Assembly (NCBI RefSeq): GCF_017654485.1
Contig: NZ_CP061091.1
Location: 2,796,501 to 2,860,500 of the forward strand
DNA: 64,000 nt
Direction: 5' to 3'
DNA from: Roseomonas marmotae
GTDB lineage: Bacteria; Pseudomonadota; Alphaproteobacteria; Acetobacterales; Acetobacteraceae
Positions 17,613 through 26,196 of this stretch are shown here, one piece after another. The notes under the pieces were generated by a model. The model had not been told where the DNA came from and ran no database searches. It saw only the letters and a program-made list of their open reading frames with translations. A program made the position numbers and the translations under genes. The first letter of the stretch is position 1; each line of letters starts with the position of its first letter.

Positions 17613-18185
17613 TCAGCTATCCTTGCGCCCTGCCGTCCGTATGACGCTACCGCTTATGCTTGCGGGCAGGCCCATGGCGGGCCCGTCGGCCAAGCGGTCT
17701 GCCCCGGCCAGAAGTCCCTCGGACGGAGGATGTTCCCCCCTCGCCTGCAACCCGCTTCCCGAGACCATGGCGCCACCGGCTATCTGCATCGCGCCGCTCA
17801 CCAAGGCTGCTTCGAACCGCTGCTGCGCGGCATTCTTTATCTCATCGGCAGCAGCCCGCAAGGCGTCCACCTGCGTCCGCAGCTCTGCCTCCCGAGCCTC
17901 CCTGGCCGCGTTCCGGCACTCCTGCGCAAGCGTCTGGAACTGCGCCATGAAGTCTTGGATATCATACAGCGTGGAGGCACCGCCGGACTGCGGCGTCCCC
18001 AGAGCGTCCGCGGCAGCAGTGGCATCGCTATCGGAAGCGGCGTCAATGGCCAAAGGCGGAGACGGCCCGGCGGCTTCAATGGATTCGATACTGGCCCCGG
18101 CCCTGCTCAGCCCGCCGGTCACCAGGTCCAGCATCTCATCATTCAGCAGCAGCGGCGTCAGATTGGCCGTCTTATCCTGCGCCAT
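17613..18185 (-). CDS. Helical protein with a double-glycine-leader-like start
   Basis: 190 residues behind AGGAG. The N-terminus reads LLLNDEMLDLVTGG at residues 12-25, which looks like the LSxxELxxVxGG leader cut by C39 peptidase transporters. The remainder is long for a bacteriocin: an Ala/Glu helix (ECRNAAREAREAELRTQVDALRAAADEIKNAAQQ) followed by a glycine-alanine hydrophobic stretch (ALVSGAMQIAGGAMVSGSG). That second part recalls type III translocator-like proteins, though no secretion genes for that system are nearby. No peptidase/ABC exporter is in the window. I do not assign a function; export by a leader-cleaving transporter is a testable idea. Confidence 0.6.
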   Translation of the reverse strand: MAQDKTANLTPLLLNDEMLDLVTGGLSRAGASIESIEAAGPSPPLAIDAASDSDATAAADALGTPQSGGASTLYDIQDFMAQFQTLAQECRNAAREAREAELRTQVDALRAAADEIKNAAQQRFEAALVSGAMQIAGGAMVSGSGLQARGEHPPSEGLLAGADRLADGPAMGLPASISGSVIRTAGRKDS

Positions 18186-18256
18186 CGGCGGCTTGCTCCT
18201 GAGCCATTCTTGGTGACACAGAGGTTAGTCTTGCTCTTCCACAACCACCAGTCGTT

Positions 18257-18471
18257 TTACGACCGGCCTGATCTCTCCTGGGGTGCTTCAATGGCAGCGG
18301 AGTGGGTGCCGGCCGCTCCAATGCCGGTCCAGACCGCGTAAGCTGTCCCAATCGGGATCTGGAGCTGCGCCATGACGGCGGCAGCGATCGCAATGCCAGG
18401 CCAGCGGGTTGCAAGCAGTTGGGCCAGCTTGAGGCCAACAGGCCCGCCGGCACAAGATAACCCCATCCCAT
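18257..18471 (-). pseudogene. Remnant of a small multidrug resistance (SMR/SugE-type) transporter
   Basis: The ATG at 18471 opens MGWGYLVPAGLL, the usual first helix of an SMR protein. The match then moves to the frame starting at 18466 (VGLKLAQLLATRWPG) and ends in QIPIGTAYAVWTGIGAAGT, the highly conserved third-helix region. The conserved membrane Glu of helix 1 is missing at the frame junction, part of helix 2 is deleted, and helix 4 is replaced by unrelated sequence. The product cannot work. It lies 13 bases after the TetR remnant, so a regulator-efflux operon decayed here. Confidence 0.7.
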
Positions 18472-18484
18472 CAACCCGCCTCGC

Positions 18485-18770
18485 TCAGAGCGTGCCGTCG
18501 AGGAGCGCGTGCAGGCCTTCCTGAACGCCGCTCCACTCCTCGTCATTGAAACCATCAAACCGAAAGCGCTTAGGAGGAGCGCGCCTTCAATGGCCAGCAG
18601 CGCCAGCTTGGCTAAACGCCCCTCCTGGGATTGCAGATCGAGGCCGCTGAACCGCTTCGTGTGCCAAGCCCTGCATTCGGCGCGAGGGTGCGAGACCTCA
18701 ATGAGGGCGGCTGTGAGCCCCAGCCGCTCTCGCGTAGCCAGCGGCGTCCAAGGCCGCCGTTAAATCGACA
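18485..18770 (-). pseudogene. Remnant of a TetR/AcrR family regulator (C-terminal part)
   Basis: Three minus-strand frames together give a TetR ligand-domain tail: LTAALDAAGYARAAG, then RLAKLALLAIEGALLLS, then WSGVQEGLHALLDGTL and a TGA at 18485. The order matches the C-terminal helices of the YxaF/LmrA-like group. The DNA-binding domain is absent and at least two frameshifts separate the parts. It directly precedes the SMR remnant. Confidence 0.5.
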
Positions 18771-18973
18771 TGCGCCCGCACGACCGTCACAGATGCACAG
18801 CTTGATCCGGTTGTTCAAGGCAATGGGTGACGGTCGACAGCGGCGCTGGCGGCTGATTGCGGCAACTACCGGCCGTCGGCCGGTTGAACACGCCAGTCAC
18901 AGCTTATCAGACTACCGCTGGCGCTGTTGCTCGCCTATCGTAATGAATGTGCACAAGTGAGAGAAGCCTCGCC

Positions 18974-19933
18974 ATGCCTGATGAACTGCCCGGCTTGATG
19001 AGTGGCGGTATCGCCGAAGTGCAGATGGCAGGAAGAACCATCCGTTTTCATGGAGATCCGGAAGAGGATTATTTCCGGCGCCTGCAGGAGTTTTATCTCG
19101 ACCTTCCGGGGCTCGAGCCATATGTCCGCGCCAACGTGCCGAGAGACGGCGTTTGCCTCGATATCGGGGCCAATATCGGTCTCACGGCCGTCCTGCTCTC
19201 GCTGCTTTGCCCGGATGGGCACGTTTATGCCTTCGAGGCGGTGCCAAGAATGGCGGCGCTGATCCGCGCGACACTCGTAGAGAACGGCATCACGAATTGC
19301 ACGGTCGTTAATTTGGCCGTGGGAGACGCCCCGGGGGAGGTACGGTTTTTCGACTCCGGGGTCGGCTCTCACGCCATTACGGACGAGCACCTCGCACCAC
19401 CTGACACCACGCTGATAGTGCCAGTGGTTACCCTTGATGATTACCTCTTCGACACTGCGAAGGTCGAGCGCGTCGACTTCGTGAAAATGGATATCGAGGG
19501 TTTCGAGCCCCGTGCCCTGGCTGGCGGCCCTCGATTCCTGGAGCGGTTCCGCCCGCCGGTCCTGATGGAGTTTAATTCCTGGCTGCTGCGGGTCGCTCAT
19601 AGCTTCAGCCCCCTCGCCTTCGCCGAAGCCCTCCGCGTCAACTTCGATGCGATGAGCATCGAGCGTGACGGAACGACGGTTCCAGTGACGGATTCCGTTG
19701 CCTTCGTCCACGACAACGTGCTTGTGCATAGATCCGTCTCGGACCTCCTCTTGCGCCTCAAGCCAGGCATGAACGCACCCAGCCTTGAGGCGATGACGGA
19801 GACGCCGAAAGAGGCGCGGCAACGGTTACGCGCAGAGGCAGCAGAGGCCGAAGTGGCGGCCCTGCGGGCTTCAACCTCCTGGCGTGTCACGCGCCCGCTC
19901 CGCGCCTTGCGGACCTTAATGAAAGCGCGGTGA
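18974..19933 (+). CDS. FkbM family methyltransferase
   Basis: 319 residues from the ATG at 18974, with a GAGAAG upstream; a GTG at 18947 is possible. The SAM-binding motif is VCLDIGANIGLTAVLLS, followed by the acidic YAFEAVP, and the family mark VDFVKMDIEGFEPRAL lies near residue 170. The C-terminus (ALRASTSWRVTRPLRALRTL) is a basic helix often found at the ends of surface-glycan glycosyltransferases and methyltransferases. FkbM enzymes O-methylate sugars or polyketides; a polysaccharide target is likely here. It stands alone among decayed genes. Confidence 0.88.
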   Translation: MPDELPGLMSGGIAEVQMAGRTIRFHGDPEEDYFRRLQEFYLDLPGLEPYVRANVPRDGVCLDIGANIGLTAVLLSLLCPDGHVYAFEAVPRMAALIRATLVENGITNCTVVNLAVGDAPGEVRFFDSGVGSHAITDEHLAPPDTTLIVPVVTLDDYLFDTAKVERVDFVKMDIEGFEPRALAGGPRFLERFRPPVLMEFNSWLLRVAHSFSPLAFAEALRVNFDAMSIERDGTTVPVTDSVAFVHDNVLVHRSVSDLLLRLKPGMNAPSLEAMTETPKEARQRLRAEAAEAEVAALRASTSWRVTRPLRALRTLMKAR

Positions 19934-19957
19934 GCCGGCGGCGGGGCGGCGTTTATG

Positions 19958-20377
19958 TTAGCTGAACCCGCTCTCGATGTGCCAACGCTGGTGATAATGA
20001 GCGCGGGAAAAGTGCTTGTGGAGGGTTCCCCTCTGGAGCGTCTTTGGCCAGCGCCGCCCGAAGTTGCGGCGGTTCAGGGCGATGATGCTGCGTTTGATGT
20101 CGAGTTCGTCCCGGCAGAGGCGATGGTTGTGCTCGGCGTCATGCCCTGCATCAGCCAGCACCGTGTCCAAAGCTATGATGGCCGCGGCTTGCCGCAGGGC
20201 GGGCGTGAAGTCCGGGGAGTCCTGGCTAGGACCGACGCCAGTGACCGCGCCGATGATCAGATGCGGGAATATCGGGCCACGGCAGCATCCGCTGCCACGC
20301 CGATCCAATTCCCGCATCCAAACTACTCGGGGAGGCCTGGACGGCCCTCCCCGCGATGCCAGCACCGCAGCTCCCAC
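19958..20377 (-). pseudogene. Transposase remnant (IS4/IS5-like DDE type)
   Basis: The readable core, about 80 residues, is VGPSQDSPDFTPALRQAA, then DTVLADAGHDAEHNHRLCRDEL, then HYHQRWHIESGFS. The Asp in LADAGHD and the Glu in RWHIES fit the second Asp and the Glu of a DDE transposase. The first catalytic Asp region is gone and a stop truncates the protein right after the Glu motif. No terminal repeats were found. A GC hairpin at 20328-20353 lies within it. Confidence 0.6.
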
Positions 20378-20439
20378 TGAGCTTGACGCGCTTCCCGTCT
20401 TGCCCGGCCGGGGAGGTGGTAGAACGGCTCGAAGGCGCT

Positions 20440-21900
20440 TCAGTGCGCCAGTGGATAGAGATACTTCACGGACGTCCTGAAGGTGAAGTTGTCGAAGTTG
20501 AAGGTGGAGATGCCCGGCGTATCCACCGTCACGATACGCGCTGCGGCCGTCTCGAAGAAGGCGCGGAAGTGCTGGCTCGACTTGATGGCGATGACCTTGT
20601 AGCGATCCATCGGCATGCCGTGCAGCTTGAGCATTTCATCATCCAGCAACTGCGACTTCAGCTCCGTCACGATGACGTCGACATTGCCGATGCGGAGCCG
20701 CGTGGACAGGCCATAGTCCCGCTCGCCACCCTTGCCCATCGGAGTGCTGGCGATGAAGCGGCAGCGGGTGTTCATCACGACTTCAGCCTCGACATCCAGT
20801 GGCGCGCCGTGCAGCGCGTCCACCTTGCCACCGAGCCGGACCCGGATGCGGGCACCCTCACCGGCCTGGTGAGCGGCGGCCACCACCTCGGCATCCGCCA
20901 GATGGGCGAAGCAGGTGCCCGCGACGTTCCGGCGCAACATCTCGGCCAGCAGCCAGGTGCCGTCGCCCGGGGCGCCCGCGCCAGGATTGTCGGAGGTCTC
21001 GTTGACGATGACCGGTGACTCCGGGCAGGCCAGGGCCGTCTCCAAGCCTTCGGCGGCGCCAGGCAGGGACACTGCGAAGGCATCGCGCTGGTTCCAGATG
21101 AAATCGGCGACGTCCCGCGTGGCCTGCTGCGCCAGGGCCTCATCATTGTCAGCGATGGCAATGACGGAGACGCAGGTGGCGGGTGAATCTCCATAAGGGA
21201 AGCCGTGATAGGCCGCGCAGTGGACGATGCCGGGCTTTGCCTCCCATTCCGCGCAGCGGGCATTCACCGCCTTCAGTGGGCCATGGAAGGTGGTGGTGGT
21301 CGGGATGACCATCGGCAGCCGCGTCAGGGCCATGCTGGGCTTCAACACGCCACGTACCATCAGATCCAGGTTGCGGATGGCGTCCCGACCCCGGTCATAC
21401 ATATCGATGTGCGGATATTCCTTGACGCCGAACAGCATGTCCGCGTTGTCGATCATCCGTTCGGTGATGTTGCCGTGCAGGTCCAGTGTCGCGGCGATTG
21501 GCAGGGCGGCGCCGAATTCCAGCCGCAGTGTCCGCAGCAGGTCGCCTTCGATATCGCCGGTGCTCTCAGCGATCCCCGCGCCATGGAGTTCGAGGCAGAT
21601 GGCATCGACGGGCGCGACCGCCTTCAGTCCTGCCAGCACCCTGCGCTTGATCTCGGACCAGGTCTCGGCACGGATATAGCCGGAGGGGCTGGTGATGGCC
21701 GCGAAGGTCGGCAACAGCTCGATGCCGCCAAGGGCCTCCGCCTCGTCGATCATGCCACCAATGTAGTCCCGCACCCCACGATGGCGGCGGAGGATCTCCG
21801 CCCCCTCGATCCAGGACCGGATGCTGAAGGCGGCCTGGTCGGTCAGTTCGCTGGAGAAGGTGTTGGTCTCGTGCGAGACCTGGACGATGGCAATGCGCAT
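20440..21900 (-). CDS. M81 family metallopeptidase (microcystin-degradation MlrC-like)
   Basis: 486 residues from the ATG at 21900, preceded by AAAGGA; a TTG at 21906 is less likely. The zinc-binding start is AIVQVSHETNTFS, followed by LELHGAG, LDLHGNITERM, ETSDNPGAGAPGDG and the C-terminal SSQHFRAFF. MlrC processes cyclic or linear peptides such as microcystin products; relatives in soil bacteria act on unknown peptides. It follows an ABC peptide-type binding protein on the same strand, which suggests uptake and hydrolysis of the same compound. A 24-base palindrome lies between the two. Confidence 0.9.
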   Translation of the reverse strand: MRIAIVQVSHETNTFSSELTDQAAFSIRSWIEGAEILRRHRGVRDYIGGMIDEAEALGGIELLPTFAAITSPSGYIRAETWSEIKRRVLAGLKAVAPVDAICLELHGAGIAESTGDIEGDLLRTLRLEFGAALPIAATLDLHGNITERMIDNADMLFGVKEYPHIDMYDRGRDAIRNLDLMVRGVLKPSMALTRLPMVIPTTTTFHGPLKAVNARCAEWEAKPGIVHCAAYHGFPYGDSPATCVSVIAIADNDEALAQQATRDVADFIWNQRDAFAVSLPGAAEGLETALACPESPVIVNETSDNPGAGAPGDGTWLLAEMLRRNVAGTCFAHLADAEVVAAAHQAGEGARIRVRLGGKVDALHGAPLDVEAEVVMNTRCRFIASTPMGKGGERDYGLSTRLRIGNVDVIVTELKSQLLDDEMLKLHGMPMDRYKVIAIKSSQHFRAFFETAAARIVTVDTPGISTFNFDNFTFRTSVKYLYPLAH

Positions 21901-21912
21901 GGGCAATCCTTT

Positions 21913-21936
21913 GCGGCCTCGCTGCAGCGAGGCCGC
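21913..21936 (-). repeat. 24-base perfect palindrome between binding-protein and M81 genes
   Basis: The arms GCGGCCTCGCTG and CAGCGAGGCCGC pair without mismatch, giving a very stable RNA hairpin in the gap between the binding-protein stop and the M81 start. There is no T-run, so it is probably not a simple terminator. A hairpin just downstream of a binding-protein gene often stabilises that part of the message and raises its yield over the distal gene. Confidence 0.6.
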
Positions 21937-21990
21937 CTCTGGCTAGCGTAAAGGAAGGGAAAGGGCGCCGGATCGGCGGCGCCCGCCCGG

Positions 21991-23571
21991 TCAGGCGAAG
22001 CGGGCGCCCCAGAAGGCGTGGAGGCCTTCAGGCACGTCCGCCAGCTTCGCCGAATATGCGGTCATGTTGAAGTACTGACCAGTGGGGATGTAGACGGCCT
22101 GCTTCAATGCGACAGCCTGGATCTCCCGCGCCAGCCGCAGCTGATCCTCAGGCTCGGACGAATCGATCCAGGCGTTTCGCAGCGCTTCGAGTTCGGGAAT
22201 ATCGGGCCAGCCAAAATAGGTCTGGCCACCGGCGGCGCGCAGCATCTGGCTGACCCCGGGATTGATCAGATCCAGCCCGTACCAGGTGGTGTGGAACATG
22301 TTCCAGCCGCCCGCCTCGGGCGCGGCCTTGCTGGAGCGGCGCTGAACCAGCGTGCCCCAGTCCGAGACCACGTAATCCACGTTCATTCCGATGCGCCGCA
22401 GCACGTCATTGGCCACTTCGCCCAGCGCAGCCAGCGCTGGGTTGTCGGTGGCCGCCATCAGCACGACCCGCTCACCCTTGTATCCGGCGGCCAGGAGCGC
22501 CTTCTTCGAGGCCTCCAGGTCGCGCGGGCCCGTGATTGCGGCCATCCCGGCGTCGTTGGCCATCGGGGTGTCCGGCGGGAACACGCCGACACCGGCGCGC
22601 CACATGCTGGGCTCCCCGGCGACAGCCGCCATGCAGTCCTCCTGCGAGAAGGCCTCCATCACGATCCGGCGGATTTCCGGGTTGTTGAAGGGCGGGTGCA
22701 GGTGATTGAAGATGCCGGTGCCGACGATGCCGAGAGGGCTGCTGCGCCGCGCCTTCAGGCTGCGCGATCCCTCCAGCAGCGGCAGCAGGTCGTTGGGCGG
22801 GTTTTCCCACCAGTCGACCTCGCCGTTCTGAAGCGCGCTCATGGCCGTGCCGGGGTCGGGCATCACCATCCATTCGACGCGGTCCACATGCGTGACCTTC
22901 GGGCCTGCCGCCCAGCTCGTGGTGCCACCGGGGCGAGGCACGTAGTCCCGGTTCTTCTCGTAGACCACCTTGGCGCCCACGATCCTCTCATCCGCCTTCC
23001 AGCGGAAGGGGCCGGAGCCGATCAGTTCCTTGATCTGCTCGCTGGAGGGGGTCTGTGCCAGCCGCTCCGGCATGATCATCAGCGCCGGGGGGCCGAGGCG
23101 CGCCAGGGCGCTCAGGATGCCCGGATAGGGCTTCTGGAGGCGGATCACGAAGCGGTCGTCGGCGGGCGCGGTGATCTCCGCGACGCGGGACATCAAGGTT
23201 CCGCCCTCCGCGTTGCGTTCGGCCCAGCGGCGGATGGAGGCCACGCAGTCCCGGCCCCGCACGGGTTCGCCGTCATGGAACTTCAGGCCCGGCCTGAGAG
23301 TGAAGGTCCAGAGCCTGCCATCATCCTCGACCGTATGGCCCTCCACCATCTGCGGCTGCGGACGCAGGTTGCTGTCGAGGCCGTAAAGCTGGTCCCAGAT
23401 CAGCAGGGCATGATTACGCGTGACATAGGCAGTGGTGAAAACCGGGTCGATGACCGTCAGGTCGCTCTGCGGCACGAAGCGGAGCGTATTCCGTTGTGCC
23501 TGCGCCAGGGCGGGGCGGGACAGGCTGGCAAGCGAACCCGCAGTGACCGCGAGGAAGGACCGACGTTGCAT
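21991..23571 (-). CDS. ABC transporter substrate-binding protein, peptide/nickel family 5
   Basis: 526 residues. The N-terminus QRRSFLAVTAGSLASLSRPALAQ is a signal peptide with a Tat-like RRSFL and an AxA cleavage site. Family-5 marks follow: LTVIDPVFTTAYVTRN, WTFTLRPGLKFHDGEPVRGRDCVASIRRW and the aromatic-rich C-terminus. It binds a peptide or similar solute in the periplasm. No permease or ATPase genes accompany it, so it must use a transporter encoded elsewhere. The M81 peptidase is downstream; a broken LysR regulator lies divergently upstream. Confidence 0.9.
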   Translation of the reverse strand: MQRRSFLAVTAGSLASLSRPALAQAQRNTLRFVPQSDLTVIDPVFTTAYVTRNHALLIWDQLYGLDSNLRPQPQMVEGHTVEDDGRLWTFTLRPGLKFHDGEPVRGRDCVASIRRWAERNAEGGTLMSRVAEITAPADDRFVIRLQKPYPGILSALARLGPPALMIMPERLAQTPSSEQIKELIGSGPFRWKADERIVGAKVVYEKNRDYVPRPGGTTSWAAGPKVTHVDRVEWMVMPDPGTAMSALQNGEVDWWENPPNDLLPLLEGSRSLKARRSSPLGIVGTGIFNHLHPPFNNPEIRRIVMEAFSQEDCMAAVAGEPSMWRAGVGVFPPDTPMANDAGMAAITGPRDLEASKKALLAAGYKGERVVLMAATDNPALAALGEVANDVLRRIGMNVDYVVSDWGTLVQRRSSKAAPEAGGWNMFHTTWYGLDLINPGVSQMLRAAGGQTYFGWPDIPELEALRNAWIDSSEPEDQLRLAREIQAVALKQAVYIPTGQYFNMTAYSAKLADVPEGLHAFWGARFA

Positions 23572-23699
23572 TCTCTACCTGCTCATCAGAGGGGTGAAGC
23601 CCGATAACTGACGTGGCGCTGCGTTCTGCAATCGCGATGATTACGAGCATGCTAAGGAACCGCCCCGACGGAATCAACAGCGCGTCGAGCCTGGCCTCT

Positions 23700-24425
23700 T
23701 GCCGCAAAGTCGATGGATGGTGGCCTGACGTGCTGGATGAGCGACATGCCGGGGCGATGTGCTGCGTGGTCAGGAACGGCAGCATCCGGACAGCGGCGGG
23801 GTCATGAAAGTCGATCCCGCTGCCATCAGCCGCTACCTGGCGAAGCTGCGGTCGAAATCGGGCTGCCCCTGTTCAGGCGCCGGGGCGTTCCCTGGTTCCG
23901 CCCCCTGCCGTCACGGACAGACATCTGGTCCAACCATCAGGGACTCCTTCGAGGAAGCGCCAGGAGGGCGCCGCGTCCATGAGTGGCAAGCTTGACGCGG
24001 TGCGGGACGCGCAGTCAGGGACAGGAATAGGCAGAGGCTGCCTCAGCCACTTCGTCTCCCAGCCAGTCCACGCCTTCCTGGCGGCACATCCGGCATCCGG
24101 GTTCAAGTCGGGGCTTCTCGGCCGATGCCTTCGGGTCGCCAGAGGGGCTGCTGGATATCGGCCTCGCCTACAACCCGGCGCCGAAGGCCAGACTGAAGTT
24201 GCGGCACGTCAACCTGTGCCGGTCCCGTCGGTGGCCATGGGCGGGAACCCCGGCTCCGGATGACCCGAATCCTGATGATCAAAGATGTCGCCGCTTATCC
24301 CGTCGGCCTTCTGCCCGGCTACGGCCTCAGGAAGCTTGTGTGGAGTGCCGAGTATCTGGAGTGGTCAAGATCCAGCCAATCGTCGCGAGGAACTCACTAT
24401 CCGCGTTCCGGAGCGACCTGAACCC
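23700..24425 (+). pseudogene. Frameshifted LysR family regulator
   Basis: Pieces of a LysR protein appear in order across several frames. They are VVRNGSIRTAA, AAISRYLAKLRS and EIGLPLFRRRG (the DNA-binding domain), then a linker with LSHFVSQPVHAFLAAHP, LLDIGLAYNPAPKARLKLRHV, KDVAAYPVGLLPGYGLRKLV, EYLEWS and IQPIVARNSLSAFRSDLN (the ligand domain). At least four frame changes are needed, so no regulator is made. It points away from the binding-protein gene, the usual layout for a LysR and its target; the M81/binding-protein pair has probably lost its regulator. Confidence 0.72.
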
Positions 24426-24452
24426 CCTCTGATTCTCCGGAAACCACCTCTG

Positions 24453-24474
24453 ATGTAAAACGTCTCCTTTACAT
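24453..24474. promoter_or_regulatory. Palindromic operator overlapping the TetR start codon
   Basis: ATGTAAA and TTTACAT form perfect 7-base arms eight bases apart. The right arm includes the first two bases of the ATG at 24473. It is the natural autoregulatory site for the TetR gene that follows. There is no Shine-Dalgarno sequence in front of that ATG, so the message may be leaderless. Confidence 0.6.
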
Positions 24475-25030
24475 GACAGCGATAGACAAGCGGGCAGAGA
24501 TTGTTTCTGGCGCTGCGGATGCTTTTGAGGCCGAAGGCTTCCGAGGCACCAGCGTTGACAAGGTACTGGCGCCATCGGGCGCTTCCACCCGCACGCTCTA
24601 CAAGCATTTCGGCTCCAAGGACGATTTGGTCCTGGCCGTTCTTGAGGACCGGCACCGTTGCTTCAAGGAGCGTCTCGAAGCCGCATCTGGCAGTGCCGAC
24701 GCGGTTACCACCCTGTTTGACACGCTGCGGCATTGGCTGGAGCAGCATGGCGCGCGGGGGTGCATGCTTCTGCGCGCCCGTGCCGAGTATTCGGGGGCCA
24801 ATGAAGAGATCGTTGCTCTCGTGCGCCGCCAGAAGGACGAGTTTTGCCGTATCATCGACGCTCGCGTTGCGGCAGTCATGGGGCGGAACGACAACAGGCT
24901 CGCGACGCAGATCTGGCTCCTGTTCGAGGGCGCGACAGCGGCAGCCAGTGTCGCTGACCTGGCGGTCGTCGACGAGGCCGCGGCTGCGGCGGCCTCGCTG
25001 ATCAACGCCGCACGGCGGGATGCAGCATGA
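24473..25030 (+). CDS. TetR/AcrR family transcriptional regulator
   Basis: 185 residues. The N-terminal helix-turn-helix is the standard TetR type: IVSGAADAFEAEGFRGTSVDKVLAPSGASTRTLYKHFGSKDDLV. The C-terminal ligand domain resembles AcrR-like C-terminal families (RGCMLLRARAEYSG, IWLLFEGATAAASV). It overlaps the MFS gene by 4 bases (ATGA), so it very likely represses its own operon through the palindrome at its start codon. The inducer is presumably the compound the transporter exports. Confidence 0.9.
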   Translation: MTAIDKRAEIVSGAADAFEAEGFRGTSVDKVLAPSGASTRTLYKHFGSKDDLVLAVLEDRHRCFKERLEAASGSADAVTTLFDTLRHWLEQHGARGCMLLRARAEYSGANEEIVALVRRQKDEFCRIIDARVAAVMGRNDNRLATQIWLLFEGATAAASVADLAVVDEAAAAAASLINAARRDAA

Positions 25031-26196
25031 AAGGCGGCCGCAACCTCGTCGCCGCGGCCTTCGCGCTGACGGCCTTGTCCTACGGGCTGGGCCGGTTCGC
25101 TTACGGTCTTCTTCTGCCGCAGATCCGGGAGGACCTGGCACTCAGTTCGACGGCTGCCGGATGGATCGGCGGCGGCGCCTTCGCGACGTATTGCATCGGC
25201 ATCGTCCTTGCCTCCGCGGCCGGATCGAGACTCGGGGAGCGGAACATGGCCATGCTCGCAGGGCTTGCCGCGACACTTGGCATGGGACTTGTCGCCCTGG
25301 CTTCGTCTGTGCCGGTGCTGGCAGCCGCCATGGCGCTCGCCGGGCTCAGCACGGGGCTAACCTCGCCACCGCTTGCCTTGGCTGTTGCGCGCCGATTTGA
25401 CGAGCACAACCGCGCGAAGGCGAATGGGATGATCAATGCAGGAACGGCGGCAGGAATCGTGCTTTCCGGCATCGCGGCAACAGCTTTCACGGCAGCCTGG
25501 CGCGAGCTGTATGTGCTGTTCGCCCTGATCGGCGCCGCAGTGACGACCTGGCTGCGATTCGCCCTGCCAGCCATTTCGTCTGGGCAGAAGGTGGATGAGG
25601 GAGCCTCGCAGCACCTGGCAAGGCCTGGGCTTGTGAGCTTATGCGCGGCCGCCTCCCTGATGGGTGCATCGAGCACCGCGGTCTGGACGTTCGGTGCCGA
25701 CCTGCTGCGTGCCGAACTCAGCTTGTCGGAATGGCATGTCGCGTTCGCCTGGATCATGCTCGGCTTCGGCGGACTTGTTGGCTCTTCGACCGGCATCCTG
25801 GTGAAGCGCTTCGGGATCGGTCCGGTCCATCGTCTGGCACTTCTTGGAATGGCTCTTTGCTACGGCATGCTCGTGGTCGCGGCATCGGCGCCACTGCTCG
25901 CATTGGCGGCGATGTCTCTGTTTGGAGCCGCCTACATCGTGTCCAGCGGCGTTTTGTTGATCCGGGGGACCTTTCTCCTGCCGGACCGGCCTGGCCTTGG
26001 GCTTGGTATCCCGTTTCTGGCAATCGCAGTCGGACAGGCCATAGGCGCGCCGGTCTTCGGGGCCGTACTGGACAGTGCAGGCGCCGGAACGGCGCTATCT
26101 ATGTTTGCTGCGATGGCTTTCTGGGCGATGATCTGGGGTTTGGAAGACGTCGCTTCTCCGCAGGAATGTGAGGAGCCAAATGGTTCAGCCCCGTAG
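25027..26196 (+). CDS. MFS transporter, YbfB/YjiJ-like
   Basis: 389 residues with about twelve hydrophobic segments. The start AAFALTALSYGLGRFAYGLLLPQIREDL is characteristic of the YbfB/YjiJ branch of the major facilitator superfamily. Loop 2-3 has GSRLGERNMA and the second half begins LVSLCAAASLMGASSTAVWTFGADLL. Substrate unknown; efflux of a small organic compound is likely given the TetR partner. Translation is coupled to tetR by an ATGA overlap. Confidence 0.9.
   Translation: MKGGRNLVAAAFALTALSYGLGRFAYGLLLPQIREDLALSSTAAGWIGGGAFATYCIGIVLASAAGSRLGERNMAMLAGLAATLGMGLVALASSVPVLAAAMALAGLSTGLTSPPLALAVARRFDEHNRAKANGMINAGTAAGIVLSGIAATAFTAAWRELYVLFALIGAAVTTWLRFALPAISSGQKVDEGASQHLARPGLVSLCAAASLMGASSTAVWTFGADLLRAELSLSEWHVAFAWIMLGFGGLVGSSTGILVKRFGIGPVHRLALLGMALCYGMLVVAASAPLLALAAMSLFGAAYIVSSGVLLIRGTFLLPDRPGLGLGIPFLAIAVGQAIGAPVFGAVLDSAGAGTALSMFAAMAFWAMIWGLEDVASPQECEEPNGSAP

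Noticed and set aside
22018..23607. 529-aa frame antisense to the ABC binding protein
   Set aside because: The minus strand encodes a complete family-5 binding protein with signal peptide.
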